Origin: Latrodectus hesperus
Lineage: Eukaryota; Arthropoda; Arachnida; Araneae; Theridiidae
Reading direction: 5' to 3'
Length of the DNA stretch: 64,000 nucleotides
NCBI GenBank assembly: GCA_037975125.1
Contig: CM075856.1
Location: 6,023,078 to 6,087,077, forward strand
How positions within the stretch are numbered: the first letter of the stretch is position 1; every line of letters starts with the position of its first letter. Shown here in pieces: positions 1-13,900 of this stretch. Made by a program: the position numbers and the translations under genes. The notes beneath the pieces were generated by a model that was not told the origin of the DNA, searched no databases, and saw nothing but the letters and a program-made list of their open reading frames with translations.

Positions 1-2035
1 CTCAAAAGCAATGGAAACTACAGAAAGCATGCACGATGGTATAAGGCAATAATGGAATAGTAGGCAGGAAGTTTCGTGCTGGAAGTTTTTTAGATCTCCA
101 CGGTAGTAGCGCCCTCTATTCTACGCTTTACAGAAATTTCCATCCATAAAATTCAGCTTTTAGATTTTCATTCGAGTTTAGATCAATATTTTTAAGCATC
201 CAAGCTATTTATAAGCCTTCCAACATATAAAGTAAATGAGTTAATCTTTGAAATCTGGCAATATCGTAAGCGTCCAAAGCGTTCAAGGTAAGCGTCCTAA
301 ATTCGTTAGTGAAGTTATTCACAATTTATATCAATTATTTTTGTAATATTAATAATCCAATTGTAAAATAAAGCTACTTGTACAGTATAATTAATTGTGA
401 ATATTATTTTATTTAATATTTTCTTTTTAACACTTGTGCAAATGGCATTGCTTTGATTGGATTACATTTACACTGAAATAACATAAAGGTAATTACATTT
501 AAAGTATCAAATTTTCTTTTTAATGCACTATTAAATTATCTAACAAATAATTTAAGTGAAACATCACTTGAGTAAATTATATTTTGCTTAAAATATTTTA
601 GTTTTTACTGTGTAATTGGAAATAAAATGGCCGAATTGTTATTTTATTAATAGTTAAAAATTTAATGCGGAAAACTTGTGTTATTCCTAATGATCTAACC
701 ACACATGCCTAAACTAAGTCCATGAGTCTTCCAAGAATCAGACAAGAAGAGGACTGTTTAAAAGTCAAATTTATCAATGCATGCACAAGTGAATGCATCT
801 TAACTTGTTAAACTGCCTATTATCAGTTAACTTATTGTTGCGAAAGATTAAAACGTTAAATTATTTAAACGTCTGTTACAGTGACTTCAAAATGTAGAGT
901 TTGTGCAACCCCTAGTTTGATATTTTTCCAGAATCTAGGAAATTCGGAATTTTGAGTTTTCTCCTGGAAATTTTTTCATTTCTTAATTAGATTCTTATTT
1001 TTTGTAAGCAAAATTATTAACTATATATACACTTCATTTTTTTCAAAAGTGTCACAGAAATTAACAAAAAAACATTTAAATGTTAATTTTTGGTGTGCCA
1101 ATTAAATTCAAGCTGGACTATAATTTGAAGTAAAATTTTCAGCAAGAAACAGGCGATGAAATCTTTTTTATATATTAATCGCTTTTAATATTAATGAAAT
1201 TAATTTAAAAGTAGCATTTATTGTTATAAATAACATAATCGCAAACGTTGTTATAATTGCTTTTAATAGTTTAAATCTTAACTATTCTAAGAATAGAAAA
1301 TTAAATGCAGAAACTTCTTTTTATCACTGATTAAACAGTGATCTAAAATTAGTATATCAATATGCAGCTTTGTTTAAAAGACTGTATCTTCTTATAGGAA
1401 AATTTAAGTCACTGAAACCATTATAATTTTTAAGTCTATTTTGCATATTATAAAAGTATATTAATTTTATTAAACTTTAATTTAGTATCAAATATACAAA
1501 ATTGCACATATGAAAAGTAATTATTTTCCTTTTACTACCTTTATGGTTAAATTATTGTTAAATGTAGTTTTCTGTGAACAATAACTTGATGCTAGGAAAT
1601 TTTAAAGCATCATCAAATGTGTTGATCTGTATTATTAATGATTTGAAAATTAGGAGTTGTCTTAAATATAATAAAATAAAGACTATTTAGTTCTGTATGT
1701 AGTGACAAGTTACCAAAAATATTAATATTAATTGCATGAAAATTAACTGAATTTAATGAAAAAATTGGGTGATTAAAATAAATTGCAAAGTCAAACATGT
1801 GTCCAAGCAGAACTTCAAATAAAAGTTGTTATATCTTATGAGTATTACATACGGGGCTATGTAGTATTTGTGAACTGAAACCTAGGTTTATATACATTAT
1901 ATATATAAAATCTAGAAATAAGTCTAATCAACTATAAATACAACTGATTCAGCTATACCTAAGAGTTCCTCTATACCAAATAGGCATTGCAAACTGGTGA
2001 AATTATAAATGTCAAAAAGCTTATAAAAAGCAAAG
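1..2035. other. AT-rich non-coding sequence
   Basis: No gene is recognised. Bases 61-125 are less AT-rich and contain TAGCGCCCTCT (107-117), whose complement resembles a CTCF core. A donor-like AAG|GTAAGC occurs at 284-292. An upstream non-coding exon of the Sm F-like gene could lie here, but nothing proves it. Confidence 0.4.
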
Positions 2036-2039
2036 GAAG

Positions 2040-4262
2040 TTAGGGAGTTACTTCAGAGATACTTCACAATGGAGAATCTTATCCCATTTAAGAGTGCAAA
2101 AGCATTCGCTCATTGTGGAGGTAAGAAGGAATCCTGATCCTGCTATGGATCTTCAATAAAATCTTCGGCATCCAGTAAATAGTTGTGGAGAAAGGTGAAA
2201 GAAGCCAATGGAATTTATAGGGAATTTGCTATATTTTAAAAACTTGAGCTACTGTATACTCTTCTCATATAGATATTGCTAACGTCCTTTGGTGAAATAT
2301 TTTCTAAAATCTCAAGCTCTGACTCGTATAGTCTTTTGTTTTTGAGGACCAAGAGTTGTGTTGAGTGAGTACCAATTTGCTTCAACCATCGAAAAGACTT
2401 ACCACACAACTGTAAATTTAGAATATTTGCATTGAAGAAAGCATTACAGCAGGCCAATAATACCAGCTCAGGACCTGACAGAATTAGTTATATTATGCTT
2501 CAACATTCAAGTCCAGACTCTCTGTTGAATTTACTTTACTTGCTTAGTTGGATCTGGACTGAAAATAAATTTCCATATCAAGAAACAATAGTGATTTCTA
2601 TCCTAAAGGCTGGTAAGGATCCTTCAGAGTCTTGGACGACCTGCAGATACTATGCCAGGGGTCTACTATATGATTAATAGAGAGACAATTACAAATATTA
2701 TCAAATACATCTTGGGGTCCAAATCACACATCACTCCTTCATGTTTATCAGTTATTGATTTTATCCCACTTTGACTGCAGATGTTTATGGATTCGCTTGG
2801 TCTTCTGTTTTGCGAGGACTGGACATTATCCATCACTCTGCTTTGAGTATATGTTCAGGCGCATTCCTCACATCACCTTTCCAGAGTCTATATGCGGTTT
2901 GCCAATAGCTGTCTTTAGACCTGAGACGAATGCTTGGTTTGTTTGTCGCTCAACGGTCATTTTTTGCACATGAGGGCTAGTTAGACCGGGACTTACGGCT
3001 TAAAGTGGATTCCGAACCACTACAAACATCCATGCCCAAGGTGGGATTCGAACCCACGAACTGTTGAACCGAAGGCAAGAGCGCTAACCATTCGGCTGCC
3101 AGCTCGGCTGAGACGAATGCAGCAGCCTCTCAATGACTGCTAAGATCATATTGACCTCTCATCTTCTGATATGTTCCACGGTTCTTAATGCTTCTCTTAA
3201 GAGAAAATATGATACTCATCCAATGAGCATCCCACCTTTTCTCACATAAACCAAATCATATTTGTGGGTTACAGACTTATTTGATGTTTGGTTTTGGACA
3301 AATAATCTTTTTGCTCTTTTACCTTGGAATGATCCAACAATTACATTTCTTGATTTATATGCTCATCATAGAAAATCAGACCTAACACCTAATGTTTTTC
3401 AACAGATATTTTCTTCTCATAGCTGGCAATATGAATCATACACATCTGTATTAACAGAAGGTTCTAAAACAACCAGACAAGTAGGCTGTGAAGTTTTTAT
3501 GAATAGTAGAATTTTTAAAACATTGGACACCTTTGCTGTCGAGGAATGTAAAATAGTATTATTTTGAATACCAAATCACGTAGGATTTGATGGAAATGAG
3601 AGAGCAGATATACCTGCAAAGACTGCATTAACCAAATCCAATTCTACCATCAGTTCTGCTCTCTGATGTGAGAAAGGCTATAAAAATATTTGTTCACTCT
3701 TTTTAGCTAGAATCATGAATCATGCAGGTTGACAACAAACTGCATACCATATTTCCTTGTCTCACTTCATTATCAATTTTACCATTACGAAGAGCTGATG
3801 TCTGTTTGACTCTCCTTCGTATTTGACACACACTTCTCACTTAGACATTTATTCTTAAGTGAATTAAATCTATGACATGTGATAAACTATATACTATTCA
3901 TCATATTTTAATATGTGGAGCTTTTAACCAAGTATGTTTACACTTTTTTAAAACTGGCTTTTTAACTTTGTTTGATAAATTGGGGGAACCACCAAACAGA
4001 AACCTTTTTTAAAACAATAGGTTTTCTCCAATTAATTTAAAATTTAAGAGTATATCTTCATAATTTATCTAATTTTTCTGTTAAAATATGGATTTTAAAT
4101 TAATTATGTACCTAGTTTTTTGTGTTTCATTTTGATTTTAATATTACTTGGGTTTTTTTATAATTTAATAAATAATGAAAAGATTAATTTTATAAATCTT
4201 AAATTTTGGTGCAGTTTGTCCACTTTGGCCTTTGTTCCAGAAAAACCAACCAACCATACTCC
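2040..4262 (+). mobile_element. Decayed Jockey-type LINE, ORF2 remnant with 3' end (copy A)
   Basis: Fragments in several frames match ORF2 of Jockey-clade non-LTR retrotransposons. Near 2432-2677 the reverse transcriptase start reads NNTSSGPD.I, followed by ILKAGKDP. Around 2700-2900 comes a later RT piece, showing an internal deletion. After the SINE, 3262-3660 gives a broken RNase H (TEGSKTTRQVGCEVF, then NHVGFDGNERAD). About 3660-4020 is the C-terminal Cys/His region. The 3' end near 4205-4262 has the family hairpin and an AACCAACC tail. Many stops and frameshifts; inactive. Confidence 0.8.
2934..3108 (-). mobile_element. tRNA-derived SINE, copy 1, inserted in LINE copy A
   Basis: The complement starts GCCGAGCTGGCAGCCGAATGG (box A region) and has a perfect box B, GGTTCGAATCC, then a non-tRNA body and a tail of CAAACAAACCAA type. 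It is flanked by target-site duplications of TGAGACGAATGC (2922-2933 and 3109-3120). The tRNA head resembles a Leu/Ser-type tRNA without its variable arm. Confidence 0.88.
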
Positions 4263-7200
4263 TCAGCATTGTTTGTTAATTCGTATGGATTGTCAAATTA
4301 GTCTTAAGTTATAAAGCTCTCTCTGTATATGTTTGAATTTGATTCATGAGCAATCCTAAAATATATACTGCATATATATAAGGAGCCAAAAGAAAGAGAA
4401 AAAGGATTCATATTATATAATGTATTTTTTAAGAAAAGAAAACCTTTACAGAATTGATTTTTAAAGGGATTAAATTTCTTTAATTTAAAATCCATATTTC
4501 ACCTATATTTATTTCATTTAATTCTAGCTGTGACACTTATTAAATAATTGATTCAGATTAACAATGAATTATTTATTCTTTTTAAAATGCAATTGCTTTT
4601 AATAAATTCTTTAAATTATAAAAATATCATTAAGTCTTTTTCGAAGATATTTCTTAATATAAATTGTTATCTATCAAGCATTTCATTTATTAAATGTTTT
4701 TATTTAGTGTATGGTAGATATTCATTAATATTGAAATATAACACTTTCTTTCCTAATTAAAAAATTTTTACTTTGAATAGTTTTATGTGCATCAGTGTAC
4801 AAGATAAAAAATTGTTTCAAAATTATTTCATTTAAAATTTGTATAATATTATAATGTGATCTAGAGGATATTTCTGTTACAGATTTAATATAAAAATTTT
4901 TTGAATAAATGTGCGGTTGTTAAGGTTATTGTCAAGATAAGAGTTGAAAAACCTTTTTGTATTTATATAGTATTTATAGAATTGAAAGTTGAATTATTCA
5001 GAAAAATAGTACTTTTTGGTTGCATTTTATTTGGACCCATCCTGTTGGGTAGAGTAAAATAGGATGCCAAATCAATATTACAATACCAAAATAGATTCTT
5101 TGACCTCACAGTTTTTTGAAAGGGTTGATTATGATTAAATGACAATTTCTGATATGTTTGAAAGTTGGTTGCAATTTCTACACCCCTTTCATCTTAATGT
5201 TTAGTTTTTTAAAATTTGATTTTGAAAACTAAAATTACAATATATTAGTTGTAAATTTGAAATTTGTGTCTGTAGCTAATTAAATTTTAAACCATAAATG
5301 TTTAAGATCAGTGTTTATTTTGACATCAAATTATTAATTTTGTTTTAAATTAAAGTTAGAAAATTGAAATCTGTATCTGTTTGCAAATAAATATTGTAAA
5401 AAATAAAAATCTGTCTTCCAAATTTGGAGTTAGAGGGTATTAATTTCTTATAAAAAGGATACAAAAGATAACATAAAGTTAGTATACATTTTATATATGA
5501 GTTAGTATGAATGTTATTAGTGTTTTATGTACTTAATATATCTTATTAAATTATATATTTCATAGAAATTTTGAAGTGTGTGTTTTATGCTGATTTATTA
5601 TAAATTATTATGTGAAACAGTATTATTCTTTTTGGATGTGTATTGTTTATTTTACTAGAAGTAGATGTGGAGTGATTAATGATTACATATATACTCAGAA
5701 GTTCATCTGTTTGGATTATTCATATTTTGTTTGAAGATATCACTGCTTGATTGATTAAACACCAAATATTGTTAATAAAATGTTATTCATTTGATTTTAT
5801 TGCCTAGTGGGATTACCACCAATGTACCAATGCATAGAATGATATTTATAGGTGTGTTCTCCCATGCTAGTATAATTAAAACAAAATATTATATTTGCAT
5901 TGTGTGTGTATGTGTGTTATTGATTAAACTCTGTTTAGCGTGAAAATTTATTGTTTATTTATATTTTTAAAACAATCTTACTGCCATGTAAATATACCAA
6001 ATGCGCCAAACCGTTAGATTACTATGCCACAATAAATTCTATTGTCCGGTGAATTTCGATGTACGTGCTTGTTATCTGCCCTTTTGTAATTAGCTTCCAG
6101 ATAAATCTTTGGTAATCGGGTTAATCCACATATTTGGCGATCGTTTTTATTTTGCTCTATTTCATTTTCGTTGTGATTTCTAGATGAATATTTTTAGGGC
6201 ATGGGTGGACGTTGGCCATTTTGTTGATATACACTTTTTTAAATAATTATTTTATTTATTACTTTTTGCAATTTATTAAAATTAATTTGATAGAAAATTA
6301 TTCAATTTGTAACAAAGATATCAAATATAAAATCATGAAAAACTCATCGTCTGAAAAGTAATATGCAAAATTTTGCGATGTTCATCTTGGGTTAATTTCA
6401 AACACTTTTATCGAGAAAGTATATGATTATTTTTAAAATATGACATTAATTAACCATAGAATTATTTTTTCACGTTTTTAAATTCCGCGTCCATTTTTGT
6501 TTGGTGACGTGAATGTTCATGTCGCCAAACATAAACAATTTGGATCTTGATGATAATGGAAGCTCACTCCGATTATGAAAGATTAACCTAAATAAAATGA
6601 AATATGGGATATAAAATTAGGTTCACCGATCAATAAACATGCTCTAAGATGGAGATTAAGTGCCATCGCATTTTAAAAAAAATCTGAGATTAATTTGCTG
6701 TGCGAAGAGAATTAGATTGCTCGAAGTAGTGCAGTTCAGGTTGGCAAGAAAATTTGAAATCGCACCAAACCTTTATGAGTAGGATTTTACCATTGCAATA
6801 AGTTGTGGCTTTGAAATAAGATTTTACCTTACATTTTCTAAAAAATAAATGTATAGAAGAACAAAGAAGCAGTATTCCCAAAGCTGAATTCTGTGTAAAA
6901 ATGTAAATCACAGTGAGTATCAACTGCGATTCTTACAAAATATAATGAATTAACACATTTGAATGTGATAGTCTAAAGAATATTAAACGAAATTGAACTT
7001 AAAATTATATTGTAGAAACATATTTTTGTAAATAATATGTTTCAGATAACAACAATAATGTAAACATGTTTGAAATGTAATTAGAAAGTGAATTAAAGAA
7101 TTTATGCACAAAACAGACTACAAAATAAAAGTACATGAAATTAGGGGGAAAAATTATAAATCAATAACTGTTAAGTAATAATTTTATAAAGCTTATAGTG

Positions 7201-7558
7201 AACAAAAATATTTTTGCGAAAGTAAAATAAATTATGAAGAAAAATTTAATGAAATTGATTTTAATATGAAATATAGTATATTGATTTAACACATTTAAGA
7301 GAACTAAAAGATATATTTTCCCAACCTTAATTTTTTGTGTGCCATTATTTAGTGATACTTTCAATATTTTTTATAGAAATTCCTCTGAAAATAGTACATT
7401 GTTGAAATAACATATTTAAGTTATAAGAATTATGAACAAAAGTATAAAAAGTAATGATTTTCTTATTTCAATCTCAGGAAATTTTATTTAATGTTATTTT
7501 GATAATTTTTCTCTGATATGTAAGCATTCTTAAGTATTAAAATTTATTGTTTTTTTTT
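4263..7558. other. AT-rich non-coding sequence
   Basis: No gene or recognisable element. About 5990-6230 is slightly less AT-rich. A 32-bp imperfect palindrome lies at 6499-6530. Confidence 0.4.
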
Positions 7559-7571
7559 TCTATTATGTTCC

Positions 7572-7623
7572 TTGGCGCAGCATGTCCATTTTTGGACCTT
7601 GCGCTATAAAACCCAACCAACCA
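7572..7623 (+). mobile_element. Ultra-short LINE insertion (52 bp of 3' end only)
   Basis: The segment is the terminal LINE hairpin (TTGGCGCAGCATGTCC ... GGACCTTGCGC) plus a CCAACCAACC tail. It is bounded by a perfect 13-bp duplication, TCTATTATGTTCC, at 7559-7571 and 7624-7636. This is a genuine, extremely 5'-truncated target-primed insertion. Confidence 0.88.
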
Positions 7624-7636
7624 TCTATTATGTTCC

Positions 7637-10478
7637 ATCCAATTTTTATTTTGCTTTAATGTAATAAAATCACTATTTGTTTAAAAAATATTAAATAACA
7701 CATTCTTTCTTTAAAATAATTAACTAGTTACAAAACAAATGGTCACTTATTAATCAAATACCTTTTCAGCTTTCTTTTACATTCCTGATAATTTCAATTA
7801 TATTGATATGAGCTCTTGAATCAGAATGTTTCAAATGGAAATTATAGTGTATTTTTAAATGAAAAATGCCTCTTTTTTGTATAAATGAAATTCGTAGAAT
7901 TAGAAAACACTTCATCTCTTGGTAAATCCTTGCTGTTAAAATTTATTACTGTAAGAAAATCTTTAAATAATATTAAAAAACAATTAATTATAACTAAATT
8001 AGAATGTGAGCAAGCAATGTTCATGAACACAAACTAAACTTGCGAATGCAGTTGTCAACAAATTAAGTCAATTGAAGTAACAGGCACATTTGTTTACTTA
8101 CAATGGAAAATTAAGAGATACTGGAAGTTCTTATCTGATAAATAGTCATGTATTTTCTAACAGCCAGATCATTACATTGTAGGACTTAAAATGTGTTAAA
8201 ATCATCATTCAAGTAATTCAGATGATCATTTTAGTCTCGTGCAGATAATATGCAAAGTAAGAGTTTTCTATAGTATCAAGAAATAGTTAGACTCATAATT
8301 GATTTTTATTAATGTAATAAAATTCAATTCTAATATATTTTATTTTTTTATTATCTTGAATTTGTGTCATATAATATCAAAATTATAATTCATTTAAAAC
8401 ATTAATATATTTTATTGTAAAAAATACATAATATTTCTGAATATATTTATTTTAAGCTATATGAAATAATCCAAAAATGAAGTATTAGACAAAGTAACTT
8501 TAATCTGTAGTTTCTGATGTGAATAGCAAAAGAAGTGTACAAAAATATCAGCTTTGATGATACCAGTTGCAAAAGGAATAAAATAATGGTTAGATAAAAA
8601 TTTTTAAACGATTTTTAAAAATGTAACAGTATGATTAATTGAAATCTGTATCTTTATGAATTAGCTAAAGACTAAAAATGTAAAGAGTATAATGCATAGC
8701 TGCTAACATGTAAAACTTGGCCGCACAATTAATATTCTTTTGATGAATTGTACGCTCTTATAGCTGTGCAAAAAGATTGTGTGTATTATGAAGTTAGTCT
8801 AAAAATAGTTTCCTGCGCTGGAATGTAATTGGTTAAGAATCATAAAGAAAATGCGGCCTATATACAAGGAATTATATGAAAAACTTGAAAACTATTTTGT
8901 CTAATTTATATTTTTAGTAACAAAGAATACCCTTATTGTTTTGATTTTAAGTGAGCTAATTTGTTTTTTCATCTGTTTTTAATTTTCATTTGATTTTGTT
9001 TCTGATAATTATTAATTTCAAATCATAAGATTTCTTTCATTCTAAGAAATTTTTTTTTACTTTAAATGAATGTATATTTTGTAATTTTTGTATATGAGAT
9101 TGAAAAACAGTTTGTTTTAAAAATTTTGAATGTTACCAGATTGGTTATATTGTTTTCAAATGACTAGTAAATTATTAACCTTGGAAAACAAGAAGAATAT
9201 GCTGATCAGATTAAAATTGATTCATAGATTTTTTAATTAATACAGATAAAGAATATATTCTGATAGTATATGTCCTGATCAAATTAGCCATTGTATGTAA
9301 AAAGTGTCTGAAAAGTAACAAATCAAGTTTAACTGATTTTAATTTAAACAAAACACCCATTGCTGTTGATTGAGTAGGAAGGGCAAAATAGATTTCCTGT
9401 GATAATCTTTTTTTGTAAGATAATGATTAGCATTTCTTTGACTTTAAAACATTGAGATTTGATGGTGAGCTTTTGACACTGCAATCTGTATGGAATAAAA
9501 CATGAATTCCATTATATGCAATATAAATACAATGAAATACATTTTCACTAAATGGACAAAGTTTCACCCTAAAATTTTTTTGTAAAACTGTGTTAATCCT
9601 GTATTTATGCATGTACAAAAAATTACTGTGTAAATAAAATCACACTTGAACTGAAATCAGTATACATTGATCTGCAGATATATTAGATATATTATCTAAA
9701 ATAGCATTTATACATAATTATACTCAGATCTCATTTGCTATCATTTACTTTAGCTACTGATAGATATTTCCAATCAATTCTTAGACAATTAAATTTTTTG
9801 AGATGCTTGATATAGAAATAATTTAAAATAAAATGGCCTCACACATTCTCTTCATAAACGCTTGGCAAGTTTGGATTTTGTAGGGCAAAAAATTATTTCT
9901 CTTGTCACCATTCAAAATCTGAAGATTATATTTTTTGGAGAATAGAATAATATTTTTAAAACCACATGTTGAGGCAGTCACAAGAGATGCAACAATTTTG
10001 CATTATATATATTTATAAAAAGTGGAAGAGTGCAGAAAAGCTATACTTTGTACCAATGTGGTCAACACCCTCTGATGAAGCTGGCCATGTTGGTACTTTG
10101 CTCCATTTTCGTTCCATTTTCCTTTATTCTATTTTCTTTGAAAATTTAAACTATATATTGAACATTTTCCATCTTACTATATTTCGTATTTTCAATGTAT
10201 TCTCCATCTAATATTTGATTATTATTCTCAATTTGGTTTTTGACTAATTTTATAAATATATTGTTATTCTCCATTTGGTATTTTCAATGTATTATTCTCC
10301 ATCTAGTATTTGATTATTATTCTGCATCTAACATTTGATTATTAATTTTATAAAAATGTACTATTAATTATATTTTAGTAATTCTATTTTAGCTGCTTTT
10401 GCACTGAATGTATTGCTAATTATAAGTGTTATATCTATTCTTGCATCTTTCAATTTTCGCTACGATACTTCTCATCTT

Positions 10479-10481
<3 letters not shown>
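7637..10481. other. AT-rich non-coding sequence
   Basis: No gene is recognised. Near 8718-8880, GGCCGCA and TGCGGCC occur inverted, and TGCGGCCTATATACAAG resembles the right end of the TIR element at 28262-29091, so a small related remnant may lie here. Confidence 0.35.

Positions 10482-10545
<64 letters not shown>
10482..10545. repeat. (TA)n microsatellite
   Basis: Uninterrupted TA dinucleotides over about 60 bp, 270 bp upstream of exon 1 of the Sm F-like gene. Confidence 0.95.
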
Positions 10546-10548
<3 letters not shown>

Positions 10549-10817
10549 TTCAGGAAACAAAAATTGCTATTTACATACATTGAAAGTTAAGTCTTGAAGA
10601 TTTTTAATAATATCTAATGAAATACTTCCTAACATTAATTTAAAGAATTAAAACATTTTACATATTAATGCCAAATTTAAAATTTGATCATATATTAGTG
10701 TTATCATACCTTTTATATATTTATATTATGTTTTCTTATTTTTCTTAAATTTTAGAAGTGTAGATATTTAAATGTAGAATATATTAAATTGTTTTTATAT
10801 TTTAATGAATTTTCAGA

Positions 10818-10943
10818 ATGTCTGGAAAAGTAAGTAAATCGACTTCCATAGTGGATGAAGAAAATACTGACCCTGTTCATGTCATCACTGATCCAAGATC
10901 CATTACTGATCATAGGAAACTTATTGAGTTAGCAAATAAAAAT
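10818..10943 (+). CDS. SNRPF: Exon 1 of the Sm F-like gene, with two candidate 5' splice sites
   Basis: A 42-codon open stretch begins at an ATG two bases after an acceptor-like TTTTCAG, so an upstream 5' UTR exon probably exists. It ends at AAT|GTAAGA. A stronger donor, AAA|GTAAGT, lies only four codons in, at 10830. Both are phase 0 with exon 2. The short choice gives MSGK joined to TYVNPKPFL, close to the usual short Sm F N-terminus. The long choice adds 38 residues (about residues 5-42) that I do not recognise. Assignment to this gene rests on phase, strand and spacing, not homology. Confidence 0.5.
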
Positions 10944-13900
10944 GTAAGAATATTTTAAATTTTGTTAAATTTTTTTATTCACTGTTTAATTCAATCATAG
11001 AAAAATCAAATTTGTATCAATTTTACTATCAAATTATCACATTTCTGGATTATCTTATATATTAGTAATATTAATTATCCTTTAAGTGTGCATATGTTTT
11101 TTATTAAGAAATTCTATTTGGTTGTTTTAATCTATAATGTCTGTTAAATGCAAAATTTCAATTCTACCCGTTTATTAATATCTTCTACATGTATTTAAAT
11201 TTAAAAATATCCATGCTCTAATTGCATTTAATGCAGAAAATAGAAGTTGATTGTTCTTTACAGTACTTGCAATAATAATAGGTGAGTGATTTTATTAAAT
11301 ATCAGCAATAAAAATCAACAAATCACTCATATTTTCCAAAAGAAATTTAAAGAAAAAAAAACTTATCATAATGGTAAGAAATAAATTAGTTTCTCACGAT
11401 ACTAAATTTCAAATGATTTAAACAAAACAATTTGGGAAAAAATTATTTGGGAAGGATAGAAAAATTATAAATAATGGTGACCTTTTTAATTTTAGATTAT
11501 TTTCTTTGAGTAATTGTCCTTATGATTATAATTACCTGATATTCTTAAATGATATCTCATGAAGAATTGTCAATATAATATCACCTGAGTTGGGTTTACT
11601 TTCTTTAAGTAAACACGGGTGTCACAATCCTGAGGTACTGCAGTGATCTGTCCTCTTCTTTCTTTTTTTCTTCGCATCTGGCCCATGTCTTTCATCAGTT
11701 CCTTTGTCTGACGTGAGAAGAAATGTTAAAATATTAATCTATTCTCTTAGGCAGGAGTCGTGGAACAAGCAGGTCAATAATAAATTGCGTACCATATTTC
11801 CATACATCACCACATTAACAGTTTTACCGTCACGAAGTGCTGATGTTCGTCTGACTCGCCTTCGTATCGGACACACACGTTTCACACGTAAACATTTGTT
11901 TCTAAACGAATTAAATCCTTGGTGTAAAACGTGTGATGAACCATTCACTGTTTATCATATTTTAATTTCATGCTCATATTTTAACCAATATCGTTTACTC
12001 TTTTTTAATTGTGATATTTTAACCTTATATGATTTGCTTGGGGAACCACCCCACAGGAACATATTTGCTTTTTTGAGGGAAATAGGTTTTTTACATTATA
12101 TTTAATTTGTGTTTTCTAAATTTTACAAGTATATATATTTTTGATTTTCATTTTATACTTTATAATTGGATTTTAATATAAAATATATACATTGATTTTT
12201 GTTTTTTAAAGTTTTAATGTTGCTTGGGTTTTTTAAAAAAATAATATAAATAAAATAAAATAATAAGAATAAATAAATAAATAAAATAAATAAAAAATTA
12301 ATTAAATATATGCTTCAAAACTTTATTCTTGGCGCAGCATGTCTGTTTTTGGACCTTGCGCCATAAAAGCCAACCAACCAACCAACTTCTTTTCTTCTTT
12401 TCCTCCATCATTGTGGTTGCCTCCCAAGGGGTTGAGGGCTCCCCTTGAGTAGCTGTTGCTACTAACTCCTTCTTGGAACTAAATCACCCACATATTTGCT
12501 GTGTGTTGAGACCTGTGTTCCTGGAAAGAAGATTCCTGGTAATTGTGGCTCCCAGAGGCCAACACATTAATTTAGCCTCTACTTTAGGTAAATGAAAGGT
12601 ATGCTGTGATCCTTAGTGCATCAATTGGCTTATGTGGATTAAGCGATCATATATCTGCTGAGTGACTCAATAAGGGTGGAGATCACTTCAGAGGTATATT
12701 GAAAGCATGTGGGTTCTGGTTAGCACTGGTGCAGTTATCCTGCATCCCCTTGTTGGGCCTAGTGATGGGTGGTCAGTCAGGCCTTGAAATAATCAACCAT
12801 TTTTATGGAGTGTTCTTCTAATTTTTTATTCCTTATGGAGCAACAAATGATACATAATCAGAAATATTTTGTTATTAAAAGAACTGAAGGCAATTTTAAT
12901 TATGTTTCCCCTATCCTAATTAATAAGAGTGTGTTATTGGTACAGTTGGAAGTGTCAAAAATGTTTGCAAGATTAAATCTGCTGATCTTTTAATTGAAGT
13001 TTTATCAGTTAAAAAGGCAAAACCATTCTAAAACTGAAATGTCTTGGTAATATTAGCATTATAGTATCTTCCATAGTAAATTAAATTCTACATGGGGTAT
13101 AATTTCAGCAGATTTATATAATGTTTCAGAATAAGAAATTTTGGATAATCTTGTTGACCAAAAAGTACCACACTTGCAATGCATTACAAGCAAAAGAGAA
13201 GGCACAGTTATAAAAACTAAATTCTTCAAACGTTACTCTACCTGAATCTATTAGAGCTGGTTATCTAAATTGCAGTGTTTGAATCTACATTCCAAACCTT
13301 TCATGTTGCTTTAAATATCAGTGCTTTGGACATGTAAAAACTACTTGTAGGGTACCTTTGACTTATGCTTAGTGTGCTTCAATTGGACATGACAGCAGTT
13401 CATATCAATTATAAGAAAAATGTGTTAACTGCTGTGTTGAACATCCTTCTTACTCCCAGTCATGCCCAGCATGGATAGTAGAAAAAGAAATATTTACTGT
13501 GAAAATAAAACAAAACTTATATTACCCTGTAGCCATGCGTACCATGTCATCCCGTACCTTTTAACAAGGTATTGGCTATTCGCAAGTAGTCAAAAAAGTT
13601 GTGAAATCTTGTTGGACCCAAACAGATTGCTTTATGTTTTCCAATTCTAAAATTATCCTCAAATATTTTAAATGTGAATGTTACATTGATTCTGATAGGT
13701 TTTCTCCAAAATCTTTCACAAAATCCAAGTCCCAATGATTCCAAAAATTGAAGCATGCAAGAGAACGGCTCCATAAATAAATTTTTTCAAGTAAAAGAAT
13801 CCTAGATTCCTATAACACAGGTATAATGAAGGTAGATTCTTCAGATAATGAAATACACTTAAGTGAAAATTTGTCTGAATTCTAGATGACTTGGTCCAAG

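Noticed and set aside
3035..3108. tRNA gene calls at the SINE heads (also 35425-35500 and 56083-56156)
   Set aside because: Each is attached to a conserved non-tRNA body and tail and flanked by a target duplication, so they are SINEs.
11704..12105. 133-aa open frame as a host gene
   Set aside because: It matches the C-terminal part of LINE ORF2 and is followed by the LINE 3' hairpin and tail.
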